Assembly: GCF_018860155.1 (NCBI RefSeq)
Contig: NZ_JAHKNI010000005.1
Location: forward strand, 434,001-498,000
Length of the DNA: 64,000 bases
Direction of reading: 5' to 3'
Source of the DNA: Nocardia albiluteola
Lineage (GTDB): Bacteria; Actinomycetota; Actinomycetes; Mycobacteriales; Mycobacteriaceae
The notes below the pieces were generated by a model. That model was not told the origin of the DNA. It did not search any database and saw only the letters and a program-made list of their open reading frames with translations. The position numbers and the translations under genes are program-made. Position 1 is the first letter of the stretch; every line of letters starts with the position of its first letter. Of this stretch, positions 34,128 to 42,449 are shown piece by piece.

Positions 34128-35713
34128 GCACTACAGAGTTTGCCTCCGGGTTGGTTACTCATGACCCCGCCCTCGTCGTACGGACCACCGCGGGAGCGGT
34201 GCGCGGTCTGAGCGACGGTTCGGTGTACATCTGGCGCAGCATCCCCTATGCGGCCCCGCCGTCGGGTCCGAAACGATTCAGCCGCCCGCAGCCGCCCGCG
34301 GCCTGGGAGGGGGTGCGCGACTGCACCGAATTCGGCGAGATCGCCCCGCAGACGATGGGCACGATGGTGCCGGTCGATTCGGGATTGCGGATGGGTGAGG
34401 ACTGCCTGTGGGTGAACGTCTGGGCGCCCGCGGGGCCTGGTACAACCGGCACAATCGCCGGCGACGAGCCGCGCCCGGTGATGGTGTGGCTGCACGGCGG
34501 CGCCTACTGCCTCGGTACCGCGGCGCAGTCCATCTACGACGGCCGCAAGCTCGTCGAGACCGGCGGGGTTGTCGTGGTCGGCGTGAACTACCGCCTCGGC
34601 GCGCTGGGCTTCCTGGACCTATCCTCGCTGGGACACGATTTCGTGCCGAATCTGGGTCTGCACGACCAGATCGCCGCCCTGGAATGGGTGCGCGACAACA
34701 TCGCCGGATTCGGCGGCGACCCGGGCAATGTGACCGTGTTCGGCGAGTCCTCGGGGGGCGGCTGCGTCACCGCCCTGCTCACCTCGCCCCCGGCCGCCGG
34801 GTTGTTCCATCAGGCCATCGCCCAGAGTCCGCCGGCCACCACGGTTTTCGGACCCGAGCGGGCCGCGGGTGTCGCGCGGCGCTTCCTGGAACTGCTGGAG
34901 TTACCGCCGCAGCGCGCGCACGAGCTGCTCGAGTGCCCGCTGGAGCGGATCGTCGACGCGGCCGGAATCCTGCTCGACGAGGTGCCGTTGCAGTCGCCGG
35001 GCCGGCTCGCCGCCGCGCCGGTAGTGGACGGTGAGCTGCTGCCCACCTATCCCGCTGACCGCTTCCAGGAGGGCCGCTCGCATCGGGTGCCGCTGATGAT
35101 AGGCACCAACCGGGACGAGGCCTCGCTGTTCCGCCTGTTCCGCTCGCCGATCATGCCGGTGACCCCGGATGCGGTGAACGCGATGCTGAACGGCGTCGCC
35201 GCCGACCATCCGGAGCTGTCTCCCGAGCGGATCGCCGAGATCACCTCGGCCTATCCGGATCTGAGCACATCGCGCGGGGCGCTGGCGATGTCGACCGACG
35301 CCGCGTTCCGGATGCCCTCGCACTGGGTCGCCGACGCGCACTCCCGGCACACCCGCACCTGGATGTACCGATTCGATCAGGCCACCCCGATGCTGAAGGC
35401 GGCCCGGGTCGGCGCCGGGCACGCCACCGAATTGCCGTATGTCTTCGGCAATTTCGGCACCCTCAATCACGACCCGACATTCTGGCTGGGCGGGCGCAAG
35501 ACGGCGATGGAGATCTCGGGCCGGATGATGCGCCGCTGGCTGGCTTTCGCGGAGCACGGTGTGCCCGCGGCGCTGGACGGCTCCAAGCATTGGCCGCCCT
35601 ACCGCGAGGCCACCCGCACCACGCTGGTGATCGATGCCGTCGACCACGTCGTGGACGACCCCGACCACAACCTGTACACCGCCTGGGGCGATCAGGTCGT
35701 CGGCTTCAGCTAG
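34124..35713 (+). CDS. Type B carboxylesterase
   Basis: 529 residues. The alpha/beta-hydrolase oxyanion block VMVWLHGGAYCLG precedes the nucleophile elbow G207-E-S209-S-G211 in VTVFGESSGGGCVTALL. The catalytic acid and His lie in GTNRDEASLF and in the C-terminal GAGHATELPYVFGNF. The protein opens with the family pattern TTAGAVRGLSDGSVYIWRSI. No signal peptide is visible, so it is cytoplasmic and probably hydrolyses short acyl or xenobiotic esters. Translation is coupled to the 24-residue leader ORF. Its stop shares bases with the stop of the convergent P450 gene. Confidence 0.92.
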   Translation: MSTTEFASGLVTHDPALVVRTTAGAVRGLSDGSVYIWRSIPYAAPPSGPKRFSRPQPPAAWEGVRDCTEFGEIAPQTMGTMVPVDSGLRMGEDCLWVNVWAPAGPGTTGTIAGDEPRPVMVWLHGGAYCLGTAAQSIYDGRKLVETGGVVVVGVNYRLGALGFLDLSSLGHDFVPNLGLHDQIAALEWVRDNIAGFGGDPGNVTVFGESSGGGCVTALLTSPPAAGLFHQAIAQSPPATTVFGPERAAGVARRFLELLELPPQRAHELLECPLERIVDAAGILLDEVPLQSPGRLAAAPVVDGELLPTYPADRFQEGRSHRVPLMIGTNRDEASLFRLFRSPIMPVTPDAVNAMLNGVAADHPELSPERIAEITSAYPDLSTSRGALAMSTDAAFRMPSHWVADAHSRHTRTWMYRFDQATPMLKAARVGAGHATELPYVFGNFGTLNHDPTFWLGGRKTAMEISGRMMRRWLAFAEHGVPAALDGSKHWPPYREATRTTLVIDAVDHVVDDPDHNLYTAWGDQVVGFS

Positions 35714-37038
35714 GGCGTGTTCGCCTCGAGCCGCGCTGCGTGTTCGGCGCGGCGCCCGAGCGCCACCGGCATGTGGCTGTAGCCGCGCAGCGTGAACAGC
35801 GGCCGCCGGCGCGGCGGCCCGGCCAGCGTCAGGTCGGGGAAGCGCTCGAACAGTGCGCGCAGGGCGTGCACGGCCTCCATCCGGGCCAGGCTCGCGCCGA
35901 GGCAGGCGTGGATGCCCGTGGAGAAGGTCAGATGTTCCTTGGCGTTGGCGCGGGTGATGTCGAAGGTGTTCGGATTCTCGAATACCTTCGGATCGCGGTT
36001 CGCGCCCGCCAGCGACAGCGCGACCATGACGCCCTCGCGCAGCCGGATGCCCGCGTACTCAACCTCTTTCAGGGTGGCGCGGGCGGTGTTCTGCACGGGT
36101 GCGTCGAAGCGGAGCACCTCCTCGACGGCGTTGGGCCACAGCTCGGGCTCCTCGCGCAGGCGGGCCAGCTGCTCCGGATGCGCGAGCAGTTGCACGATGG
36201 CGTTGCCGATCAGGTTGACGGTGGTCTCGAAGCCCGCGCCCATCAGCAGGCTCGCGGTGGCCTTGAGCTCGTGGTCGTCGAGTTCGCCCGAGCTGACCAG
36301 GGTGGACAGGATGTCCTCGCCGGGCGTGGCGCGCAGGCGGGCCAGGTGCGCCTCGGCGTAGTCGTTCATCTCGTATATGGCGGCGACCGCGTCGCGGTAG
36401 TAGCCCCACGGGAGCCCGGTGTCCAGCAGCGGTGTCATGGCGTCGCCCCACCCCAGGAAGAGGTCGCGCGCGTCGTCGGGGAAGCCCAGAATCTCCGAGA
36501 TGATCGCGATCGGCACCTGGGCGGCGTAGTCGGACACCAGATCCGCCGAACCGCCGGCCGGCAGCGCGCCGAGCAGCTCCTCGGTGACGGTCTCCACGCG
36601 GTCGCGCAGCCGTCCGATCGCCCGCGGCGTGAACGCCGCCGAGACCGGCCGCCGCATCCTGCTGTGCGCCGGCGGGTCGATGACCAGCATGGAGGGCGGC
36701 TCGACCGGATTGGGCGGCAGCGGCGCGCGGTCGCGCAGGCGCTGCATCGGCCGCGGCAGATCCATATTCTCCGCCGCGCGCACACCCATGTCGCTATCGC
36801 GCAGCATCGCCCGGCACAGCTCGTGTTCGACGGTGACCCAGGCCAGGGGGCTGCGAATCAGCGGCCCGCGGGCGCGGATGGATTCGATCACCGGGTACGG
36901 GTCGGCGGCGACCGCGGGATCGCCGAACAGCTGGGCCAGCGGATCCCCGCGGCGGGCATACGCCTTCATCGCCAGGCGCGGCACACCCTGCGCCGACATC
37001 CACCGAAACCAGTATCGCGGCTTCATCGTTATCCCCAT
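35710..37038 (-). CDS. Cytochrome P450, CYP140-like
   Basis: 442 residues; ATG 37026 (KPRYWFRW), after GGGGA, is an alternative start. The I-helix oxygen-binding motif is LLMGAGFETTVN, the ExxR motif is in EEVLRFD, and the haem loop FSTGIHACLG carries the ligand C379. The sequence parallels M. tuberculosis Cyp140 (Rv1880c) along its length, including VISEILG, the GIPW/GLPW motif and AGFETTVNLIGN. The oxidised substrate is unknown. A ferredoxin gene is not adjacent. The stop overlaps the esterase stop at CTAG 35710-35713. Confidence 0.93.
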   Translation of the reverse strand: MGITMKPRYWFRWMSAQGVPRLAMKAYARRGDPLAQLFGDPAVAADPYPVIESIRARGPLIRSPLAWVTVEHELCRAMLRDSDMGVRAAENMDLPRPMQRLRDRAPLPPNPVEPPSMLVIDPPAHSRMRRPVSAAFTPRAIGRLRDRVETVTEELLGALPAGGSADLVSDYAAQVPIAIISEILGFPDDARDLFLGWGDAMTPLLDTGLPWGYYRDAVAAIYEMNDYAEAHLARLRATPGEDILSTLVSSGELDDHELKATASLLMGAGFETTVNLIGNAIVQLLAHPEQLARLREEPELWPNAVEEVLRFDAPVQNTARATLKEVEYAGIRLREGVMVALSLAGANRDPKVFENPNTFDITRANAKEHLTFSTGIHACLGASLARMEAVHALRALFERFPDLTLAGPPRRRPLFTLRGYSHMPVALGRRAEHAARLEANTP

Positions 37039-37114
37039 GTCGTCTCATCCCGGTCGTTATCCACCGTACGCAGGCACGCCACGCGCGGAAACGTCCCGCG
37101 GTCGGAGCCTCCCC

Positions 37115-37128
37115 CCTACCGGGGTAGG
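37115..37128. promoter_or_regulatory. Inverted repeat CCTACC-GG-GGTAGG
   Basis: Perfect 6-bp arms with a 2-bp spacer, in the divergent region between the P450 and DHFR-like genes. It could be an operator for either direction. No known regulator is assigned. Confidence 0.35.
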
Positions 37129-37148
37129 ACACACCGGAGACTCGGCGG

Positions 37149-37164
37149 TGTGAGCCAGTTCACA
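37149..37164 (+). promoter_or_regulatory. Perfect CRP/Cmr-type site TGTGA-N6-TCACA
   Basis: The exact CRP-family consensus TGTGA-N6-TCACA ends two bases before a -10-like GATAAT (37166-37171), in front of the DHFR-like/DGPF/ECF42 genes and about 110 bp upstream of the P450 start. Overlapping the -35 zone, it would be expected to repress or tune the rightward promoter. In mycobacteria this motif is bound by the cAMP-receptor protein. Confidence 0.55.
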
Positions 37165-37262
37165 AGATAATCGTCTCGATCGTGTCGAATTCACGTGACG
37201 CCGTTCGAGGTGTAGGCGAGGGTCCGCACGGGCCCGTTCACTACGACAGACAGGACAGGGTG

Positions 37263-37847
37263 ATGCGCAAACTGGTTGCGTTCGAACACATGACGCTGGA
37301 TGGGTACGTGGCCTCGAACGAGGGGGCGGGTTTCGAAGCTATCGGATTCACCCACCGGGCCTACAGTGACGAGCTCAGCGACTACGGTGACGCGCACATC
37401 CGTGCCGATGTCGGCACCGCGGTATACGGGCGCGAGACATTCGTGGGGATGCGCGAATACTGGTCGGCGGTGCCGCAGAACCCCGATGCCACCCCGCACG
37501 AGCGGGCGCACGCCGCCTGGGTGAACACCGTGGAGAAGATCGTCTTCTCCACGACACTGGAGACGGCCGGCTGGAACAACGCCCGCGTCATCGGCTCCGA
37601 TGTCGCGGCGCAGGTGCATGCGCTGAAGGCGGGGCCGGGCGAGACGATGATGATCTATGCGAGCCCGACGCTGGTGCACTCGTTCGTCGATTTGGGCCTG
37701 ATCGACGAATTCCGGATCGTGGTGCACCCGGTGATCCTCGGCGGCGGCACGCCGCTGTTCCTCGACAAGACGAAACTCGACCTGGATCTGGTCGAATCGA
37801 AGGCGTTCGCCTCCGGCGCGGTCTACCTCCGCTACCGGATCGCGTGA
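37263..37847 (+). CDS. Dihydrofolate-reductase-like (RibD C-terminal) protein
   Basis: 194 residues from ATG 37263; a GTG at 37182 would extend it. The opening MRKLVAFEHMTLDGYVAS and the motifs TAVYGRETFVGM, KIVFSTTLE and HPVILGGGTPLF define the RibD C-terminal / DHFR-like family. The fold binds NADPH (or F420 in some actinobacteria), but most members have no known substrate. It begins an operon with the DGPF protein (14 bp downstream) and the ECF42 sigma factor, behind the CRP-type site. Confidence 0.88.
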   Translation: MRKLVAFEHMTLDGYVASNEGAGFEAIGFTHRAYSDELSDYGDAHIRADVGTAVYGRETFVGMREYWSAVPQNPDATPHERAHAAWVNTVEKIVFSTTLETAGWNNARVIGSDVAAQVHALKAGPGETMMIYASPTLVHSFVDLGLIDEFRIVVHPVILGGGTPLFLDKTKLDLDLVESKAFASGAVYLRYRIA

Positions 37848-37861
37848 AAGGGAGTACGACG

Positions 37862-38218
37862 ATGCGTTCCATGGTTCTGATCCGGCTCGATCCCGCGCTC
37901 GCCCCCGAGGGCGGCCCGGACGAGGCGCTGATGTCTCAGATGGGTGAGCTGATCGAGGAGATGACCAAGGCCGGTGTGCTGCTGGACACCGCCGGGTTCC
38001 GGTCGACCGAGGAGTCGACCCGGATCCAGCAGTCCAAGGGTGTGCAGACCGTGATCGACGGCCCGTTCACCGAGTCCAAGGAGATCATCGGCGGCTACTG
38101 CCTGCTGCAGACCCGCACGAAGGAGGAGGCGGTGGAGTGGGCGTCGCGGTTCCTGCGGATCCACGGCCCGGAATGGGAGATCGGGGTCGAGGTGCGGGAG
38201 ATCGACGAGCCCGCGTGA
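37862..38218 (+). CDS. DGPF/YCII-domain protein linked to ECF42 sigma factor
   Basis: 118 residues from ATG 37862, following GGGAGTACGACG. The defining DGPF motif is present in QTVIDGPFTESKEIIGGY, in a ferredoxin-like fold that starts MRSMVLIRLDP and ends WEIGVEVREI. Proteins of this kind are encoded beside ECF42 sigma factors, as here, and have been proposed as their regulators or targets. Their activity is unknown. Confidence 0.9.
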   Translation: MRSMVLIRLDPALAPEGGPDEALMSQMGELIEEMTKAGVLLDTAGFRSTEESTRIQQSKGVQTVIDGPFTESKEIIGGYCLLQTRTKEEAVEWASRFLRIHGPEWEIGVEVREIDEPA

Positions 38219-38372
38219 GGGAGCTTCGGGCGAATCACGGACCGGGGCGCCCCGCTCACGCCGGGCGCGGGGCAGGCCTGCACGAGTGCGGTGAGCGAGC
38301 AAGTGTCGCAGCCCGTTTCGCGGCGTGCGCACAGGCGCAGGGTCCGTGCGGCGCGGGCGTGAGCCGCGACCT

Positions 38373-39668
38373 GTGAGCGGCGCGAAGCAGGGCCGGTCGC
38401 AGGCCGCGGCGGGCGAGGGTGTGGCTCGGCGCGCGGTGGAGGCGTCCTGGCGCATCGAATGGCCCCGGCTGGTTGCCGGTCTCACCCGCGTGACGGGCGA
38501 TATCGCGACCGCGGAGGAACTGGCCCAGGACGCGTACGTGGCGGCGCTGGAGCAGTGGCCGCGCGACGGGGTGCCGCCGAATCCGGGCGGCTGGCTCATG
38601 CTCACCGCGAAACACCGTGCCCTCGATCGGATCCGGCGCGACGGCGTCTTCGCCCGCAAGCTGGCGCTGCTCGGTCACGACCTGCTGACCGAGCAGCAGC
38701 CGGGGCCGGACGAGCTTGCGTCGCAGGACGATCCCCTCGAGGACGACCTGCTACGGATGATCTTCACCGCCTGCCATCCGGTGCTGTCCGCCCCGGCGCG
38801 GGCCGCGCTGACGCTGCGGATGGTGGGCGGCCTCACTACCGCGGAGATCGCCCGCGCCTATCTCGTGTCGGAATCTACTGTGGCGCAACGGATCGTGCGG
38901 GCCAAGCGCACGATCGCGGCCGAGGCAGTTCCCTACGAGGTGCCACGGGACGCGGAGCTGACCGCCCGGCTCGACTCGGTGCTCGAGGTGATCTACCTGA
39001 TCTTCAACGAGGGCTATTCGGCCACTTCCGGGGCCGACTGGGTGCGCGCCGAACTCTGCGAGGACGCGGTGCGCCTGGCGCGCATCCTGGCCGGGCTGCT
39101 GCCCGACGAACCGGAGGCGCACGGCCTGGCCGCGCTGCTGGAGCTGCAGGCCTCCCGGATCCGGGCCCGCGGCGCAGCTGGCGGCGAGGTGGTGCTCCTG
39201 GCCGACCAGGACCGCGCCCGCTGGAACGGCCTGGCCATCCGCCGTGGCTTCGCGGCCCTGGGCCACGCGCACGCCCTGAACCGCCGGCGCGCCCTGCTCC
39301 CGGGCCGCTACACCCTGCAGGCCGCCGTGGCCGCCGCCCACGCCATGGCCCCGACCCCCGCGGACACCGACTGGCGCCGCATCGCCGGCCTGTATGCCGT
39401 TCTGGCGCAACGCTTCCCGTCCCCCATCATCGAACTCAATCGGGCGGTAGCCGTCGCCATGCTGCACGGCCCCGCCGCCGGCCTCGAACTGGCCGACGCG
39501 GTAGCCCAACCCCTGGGCGACTACCACCTCCTGCACGCCGTCCGCGCCGACCTCCTGACCCGCCTGGGTCGCACTGCCGAGGCCCGAGCCGAATTCACCC
39601 GTGCCGCCGAACTGACCCACAACGACGCCGAACGCGCTCTACTGCTGCGCCGAGCTTCCGAGTCATAG
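38373..39668 (+). CDS. ECF42-type RNA polymerase sigma factor with TPR-like tail
   Basis: 431 residues from GTG 38373; GTG 38421 (VARRAVEASWRIEW) is an alternative. Region 2 is in the N-terminal part (RLVAGLTRVTGDIATAEELAQDAYVAALEQW) and region 4 in MVGGLTTAEIARAYLVSESTVAQRIVRAK. A long C-terminal extension follows (LDSVLEVIYLIFNEGYSATSG and LYAVLAQRFPSPIIELNRAVA), with the TPR-like pattern typical of ECF42. No anti-sigma gene is present; in ECF42 the C-terminal extension itself is thought to control activity. It is separated by 154 bp from the DGPF gene and is convergent with the radical SAM gene. Confidence 0.9.
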   Translation: MSGAKQGRSQAAAGEGVARRAVEASWRIEWPRLVAGLTRVTGDIATAEELAQDAYVAALEQWPRDGVPPNPGGWLMLTAKHRALDRIRRDGVFARKLALLGHDLLTEQQPGPDELASQDDPLEDDLLRMIFTACHPVLSAPARAALTLRMVGGLTTAEIARAYLVSESTVAQRIVRAKRTIAAEAVPYEVPRDAELTARLDSVLEVIYLIFNEGYSATSGADWVRAELCEDAVRLARILAGLLPDEPEAHGLAALLELQASRIRARGAAGGEVVLLADQDRARWNGLAIRRGFAALGHAHALNRRRALLPGRYTLQAAVAAAHAMAPTPADTDWRRIAGLYAVLAQRFPSPIIELNRAVAVAMLHGPAAGLELADAVAQPLGDYHLLHAVRADLLTRLGRTAEARAEFTRAAELTHNDAERALLLRRASES

Positions 39669-39673
39669 CGCGC

Positions 39674-41002
39674 TCACGCGCGTCGACCCAAGCTGTCCAG
39701 CATGGGTTCGGCACCGGCCGTCATTACCGGATCGTTTGGGCGCCCGGGAATCTCACTGCCCAACGCGGGCTCGAGGTCGTCGAACCAGTGTGCGCCGGGG
39801 TCGTATCGCGCGAAGAACTGGTGGCCGACCAGTTTCGGGTCGCGTGCCTGGAGCAGGCGCAGCGCGAAGACCTGTTCACCGTGCACGACCGGGGCGCCGT
39901 CGAGCACGACCTTGCCGATAGTGGTCGACATCACCGGGCCGCGGGCGGTGCGAGCCAGCCCCGAGACCTGCGAGACGGCGTCCACGTAGATGCGCAGGGC
40001 ACGCGCCAGCGGCACCTCGAAGTAGCTGCGCGCGCCGGTGTCCCGCTCGACGAACATGTAGTACGGGATGATCCCGGCCACCACGCAGTGCTGCCACAGT
40101 TGTGCCCATGTGTCGGCGTCGTCGTTGACGTGCGCGACCAGCGGGGCCTGGGACCGGATCACGGCGCCGGTGTTCCGCACCCGTGCGATGGCCCGCTGCA
40201 CCGCCGTGGTCTGCAGTTCCCGCGGATGGGAGAAGTGGGCCATCACCGCCACGTGCCGTCCTGCCGCGACGCACTGCTCCAGCAGGCGGAGCAGGTCGTC
40301 CGCATCGGGGTCGGTGGTGAAGCGGGCGGGCCAATACGACAGTGCTTTGGTCCCGAATCGCAGGGTGGCGACGTGCTCGAGATCGGTCGCGAGGAACGGC
40401 TCGATCCAGCGGCGTAATACGCCGGTGCGCATGATCATCGGGTCGCCACCGGTGAACAGCACATCCGTCACCTCCGGATGCCGGCGCAGGTATCCCGCCA
40501 TGCGGTCCGGGGCCGATAGCGCCTGCCGGGTCTCCGTGCCGACGAATTGCGCCCAGCGGAAACAATATCCGCAGTAGGCATGGCAGGTCTGTCCCTGAGA
40601 CGGGAAGACAAGCACCGTTTCCCGGTATTTATGTTGCAGGCCGAGAACCGGATGCCCGTCCAGAACCGGCACGTTCTCCTGGATCTGACCACCGGGATGC
40701 GGATTCAATGTGTGTCGCGCCGTCGCGGCCGCTTTGGTGAGCACATCGCGCGAGGCGCCCGCAGCCAGCAGCTCCGCCACAGAGGTGAACACGGTGGGCG
40801 GCAACATATCTCGATGTGGGAAGGTCAAACGGAAGATCGGATCGTCGGGTACGGCCGACCAGTCGATGAGCTCGTCGGCAACATAGTCGTTGACCCGGAA
40901 GGGCAGCACGGCCGACACGACCCGCAGGTCCCGCAGATAGTCGTCGGGCAGCCCACGGCGCCGTGCCAACTCTTCGAGCCGGTCTCCGGTAAAGAGCTTC
41001 AT
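39674..41002 (-). CDS. KamA-like radical SAM enzyme lacking the usual PLP-lysine segment
   Basis: 442 residues from ATG 41002, preceded by AGGAGAAG. The radical SAM cluster is C140-x3-C144-x2-C147 (CHAYCGYCF), with LFTGGDPM and MAHFSHPREL typical of lysine 2,3-aminomutases. Where aminomutases have a VVDxPGGGGK stretch that holds the PLP lysine and a substrate Asp, this protein reads GLARTARGPVMSTTIGKV. So the chemistry may not be a standard PLP-dependent 2,3-amino shift. It is the last gene of the GNAT/MFS/ATP-grasp/permease operon, 19 bp behind the permease gene, and is probably the step that makes the unusual amino acid. Confidence 0.85.
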   Translation of the reverse strand: MKLFTGDRLEELARRRGLPDDYLRDLRVVSAVLPFRVNDYVADELIDWSAVPDDPIFRLTFPHRDMLPPTVFTSVAELLAAGASRDVLTKAAATARHTLNPHPGGQIQENVPVLDGHPVLGLQHKYRETVLVFPSQGQTCHAYCGYCFRWAQFVGTETRQALSAPDRMAGYLRRHPEVTDVLFTGGDPMIMRTGVLRRWIEPFLATDLEHVATLRFGTKALSYWPARFTTDPDADDLLRLLEQCVAAGRHVAVMAHFSHPRELQTTAVQRAIARVRNTGAVIRSQAPLVAHVNDDADTWAQLWQHCVVAGIIPYYMFVERDTGARSYFEVPLARALRIYVDAVSQVSGLARTARGPVMSTTIGKVVLDGAPVVHGEQVFALRLLQARDPKLVGHQFFARYDPGAHWFDDLEPALGSEIPGRPNDPVMTAGAEPMLDSLGRRA

Positions 41003-41021
41003 GGAGCTTCTCCTGAAATCG

Positions 41022-42431
41022 TTAGTCGTCACGCGGCGCTTCGGCTGTCACCGCGAGCATTTTCGGGGAGCGTCGCCGCTGCTGAACGACGCCCGCGACA
41101 ACGGCGATGCCGGTGACGGTGAGCGTCAGCACGAGCGGCCTCCGGGTGCTGCCGGTGAACGCCATCCCCGCGATCACGACGACCAGCACGAGGCCGACCG
41201 CGTAGGACAGGTACGGCGCACCCCACATCCGAACGGTCAGCGTCGCAATCTGTTCCGGCGTCCGGCAGCGGCGGCTGCGGATCTGCGTCGCGCAGATACA
41301 CAGGTAGACCACGACCGCGATGGACCCCGACGAGCTCAGCAGGAAATTGAATACGGTGCCGGTGGGCAGGAAGTAATTCGCCACCACGGCAAGGAATCCG
41401 GCGCTGGATGCGGCCAGCACACCGGCAACCGGTACCCCGGCGCGGTTCGTCCGACGCAGCAGCCGGGGTCCCTCACCCCGTTGTGCCAGCGAATACAGCA
41501 TCCGTGAGGAGGCATACAGCCCCGAGTTCAGGCACGAAAGCACCGCGGTGAGCACGATCAGATTCATGATGGTCTTCGCGCCGGGAATACCCAGCAGGTT
41601 CAGGACCGCGGCGTAGGGGCTCTCGGTGACCTGCGCCGAATTCCATGGCAGGAGCGTGACAATGACGAAAACGGAGCCGACGTAGAAGAGCAGAATTCGC
41701 CCGGCCACACTGCGCATGCTCGTACGGATCTCCCGCGCCGGATCTTTCGCCTCACCGGCGGCGATGGTCACCAGCTCGGTACCGAAGTACGAGAAGAACA
41801 CCGTCAGCGCCGCGGTCAGGAGCACGGTGTACCCCTTTGGGAACAATCCTCCGCGCCCGAGCAGATTCGTCGTTCCGGGTGCAGGACGATCGGGGAACAG
41901 GCCGGCGATCGCTGCGATGCCGATGCCGATGAACACCACGATCGCGGTGACTTTGATCAGCGCGAACCAGAATTCGAATCGTGCGAAGGAGCTCACCGCG
42001 GCCAGGTTCACCGCGGTCAGCGCGCTCATGAAGAGCAGTGCGTAGAACCATGTCGGTGGCCCGGGAAGCAGTTGGCGCGCGATGGCCGCGCCGGCGATCG
42101 ACTCGAAAGCGACTGTGATGCACCAGTGATAGGCGTAGACCCACCCGACGGACAGACCCGCCCAGGTGCCCAGTTCCCGGGACGCATGGCTGGAGAACGA
42201 GCCCGTCTCGGGGTTGGCGGTGGCCAGCTCGGCCAGCATGCGCATCACCAGGATCACCACGATGCCGGTCAGCAGGTAGACCAGCACGATTCCCGGACCT
42301 GCTGAGGAGATCGTCTTTCCGCTGCCGACGAACAACCCGGCGCCGATGACGCCGCCGATGCCGATCATCGTCAGCTGCCGAGTGTTGATACCGGGCCGCA
42401 GCTTCCCCGAGTTCTGAGGTGAGATGGACAT
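41022..42431 (-). CDS. APC-family amino-acid permease
   Basis: 469 residues with about 12 transmembrane helices. The first helix has the family motif TMIGIGGVIGAGLFVGSG, and FSYFGTELVTIAAGEAKDP matches the GABA/aspartate/lysine permease (AAT) subgroup. It exchanges or imports a cationic or neutral amino acid across the cytoplasmic membrane. It sits between ATP-grasp and radical SAM genes (18- and 19-bp gaps), so it most likely brings in the precursor amino acid or recycles the product. Confidence 0.92.
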   Translation of the reverse strand: MSISPQNSGKLRPGINTRQLTMIGIGGVIGAGLFVGSGKTISSAGPGIVLVYLLTGIVVILVMRMLAELATANPETGSFSSHASRELGTWAGLSVGWVYAYHWCITVAFESIAGAAIARQLLPGPPTWFYALLFMSALTAVNLAAVSSFARFEFWFALIKVTAIVVFIGIGIAAIAGLFPDRPAPGTTNLLGRGGLFPKGYTVLLTAALTVFFSYFGTELVTIAAGEAKDPAREIRTSMRSVAGRILLFYVGSVFVIVTLLPWNSAQVTESPYAAVLNLLGIPGAKTIMNLIVLTAVLSCLNSGLYASSRMLYSLAQRGEGPRLLRRTNRAGVPVAGVLAASSAGFLAVVANYFLPTGTVFNFLLSSSGSIAVVVYLCICATQIRSRRCRTPEQIATLTVRMWGAPYLSYAVGLVLVVVIAGMAFTGSTRRPLVLTLTVTGIAVVAGVVQQRRRSPKMLAVTAEAPRDD

Positions 42432-42449
42432 TTTGTTCTTCTTTCACGC

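Noticed and set aside
38290..38361. A short GTG-started ORF (MSEQVSQPVSRR...) before the ECF42 gene
   Set aside because: It begins like the dispersed coupling peptides but lacks the EPSASE tail and a ribosome site.
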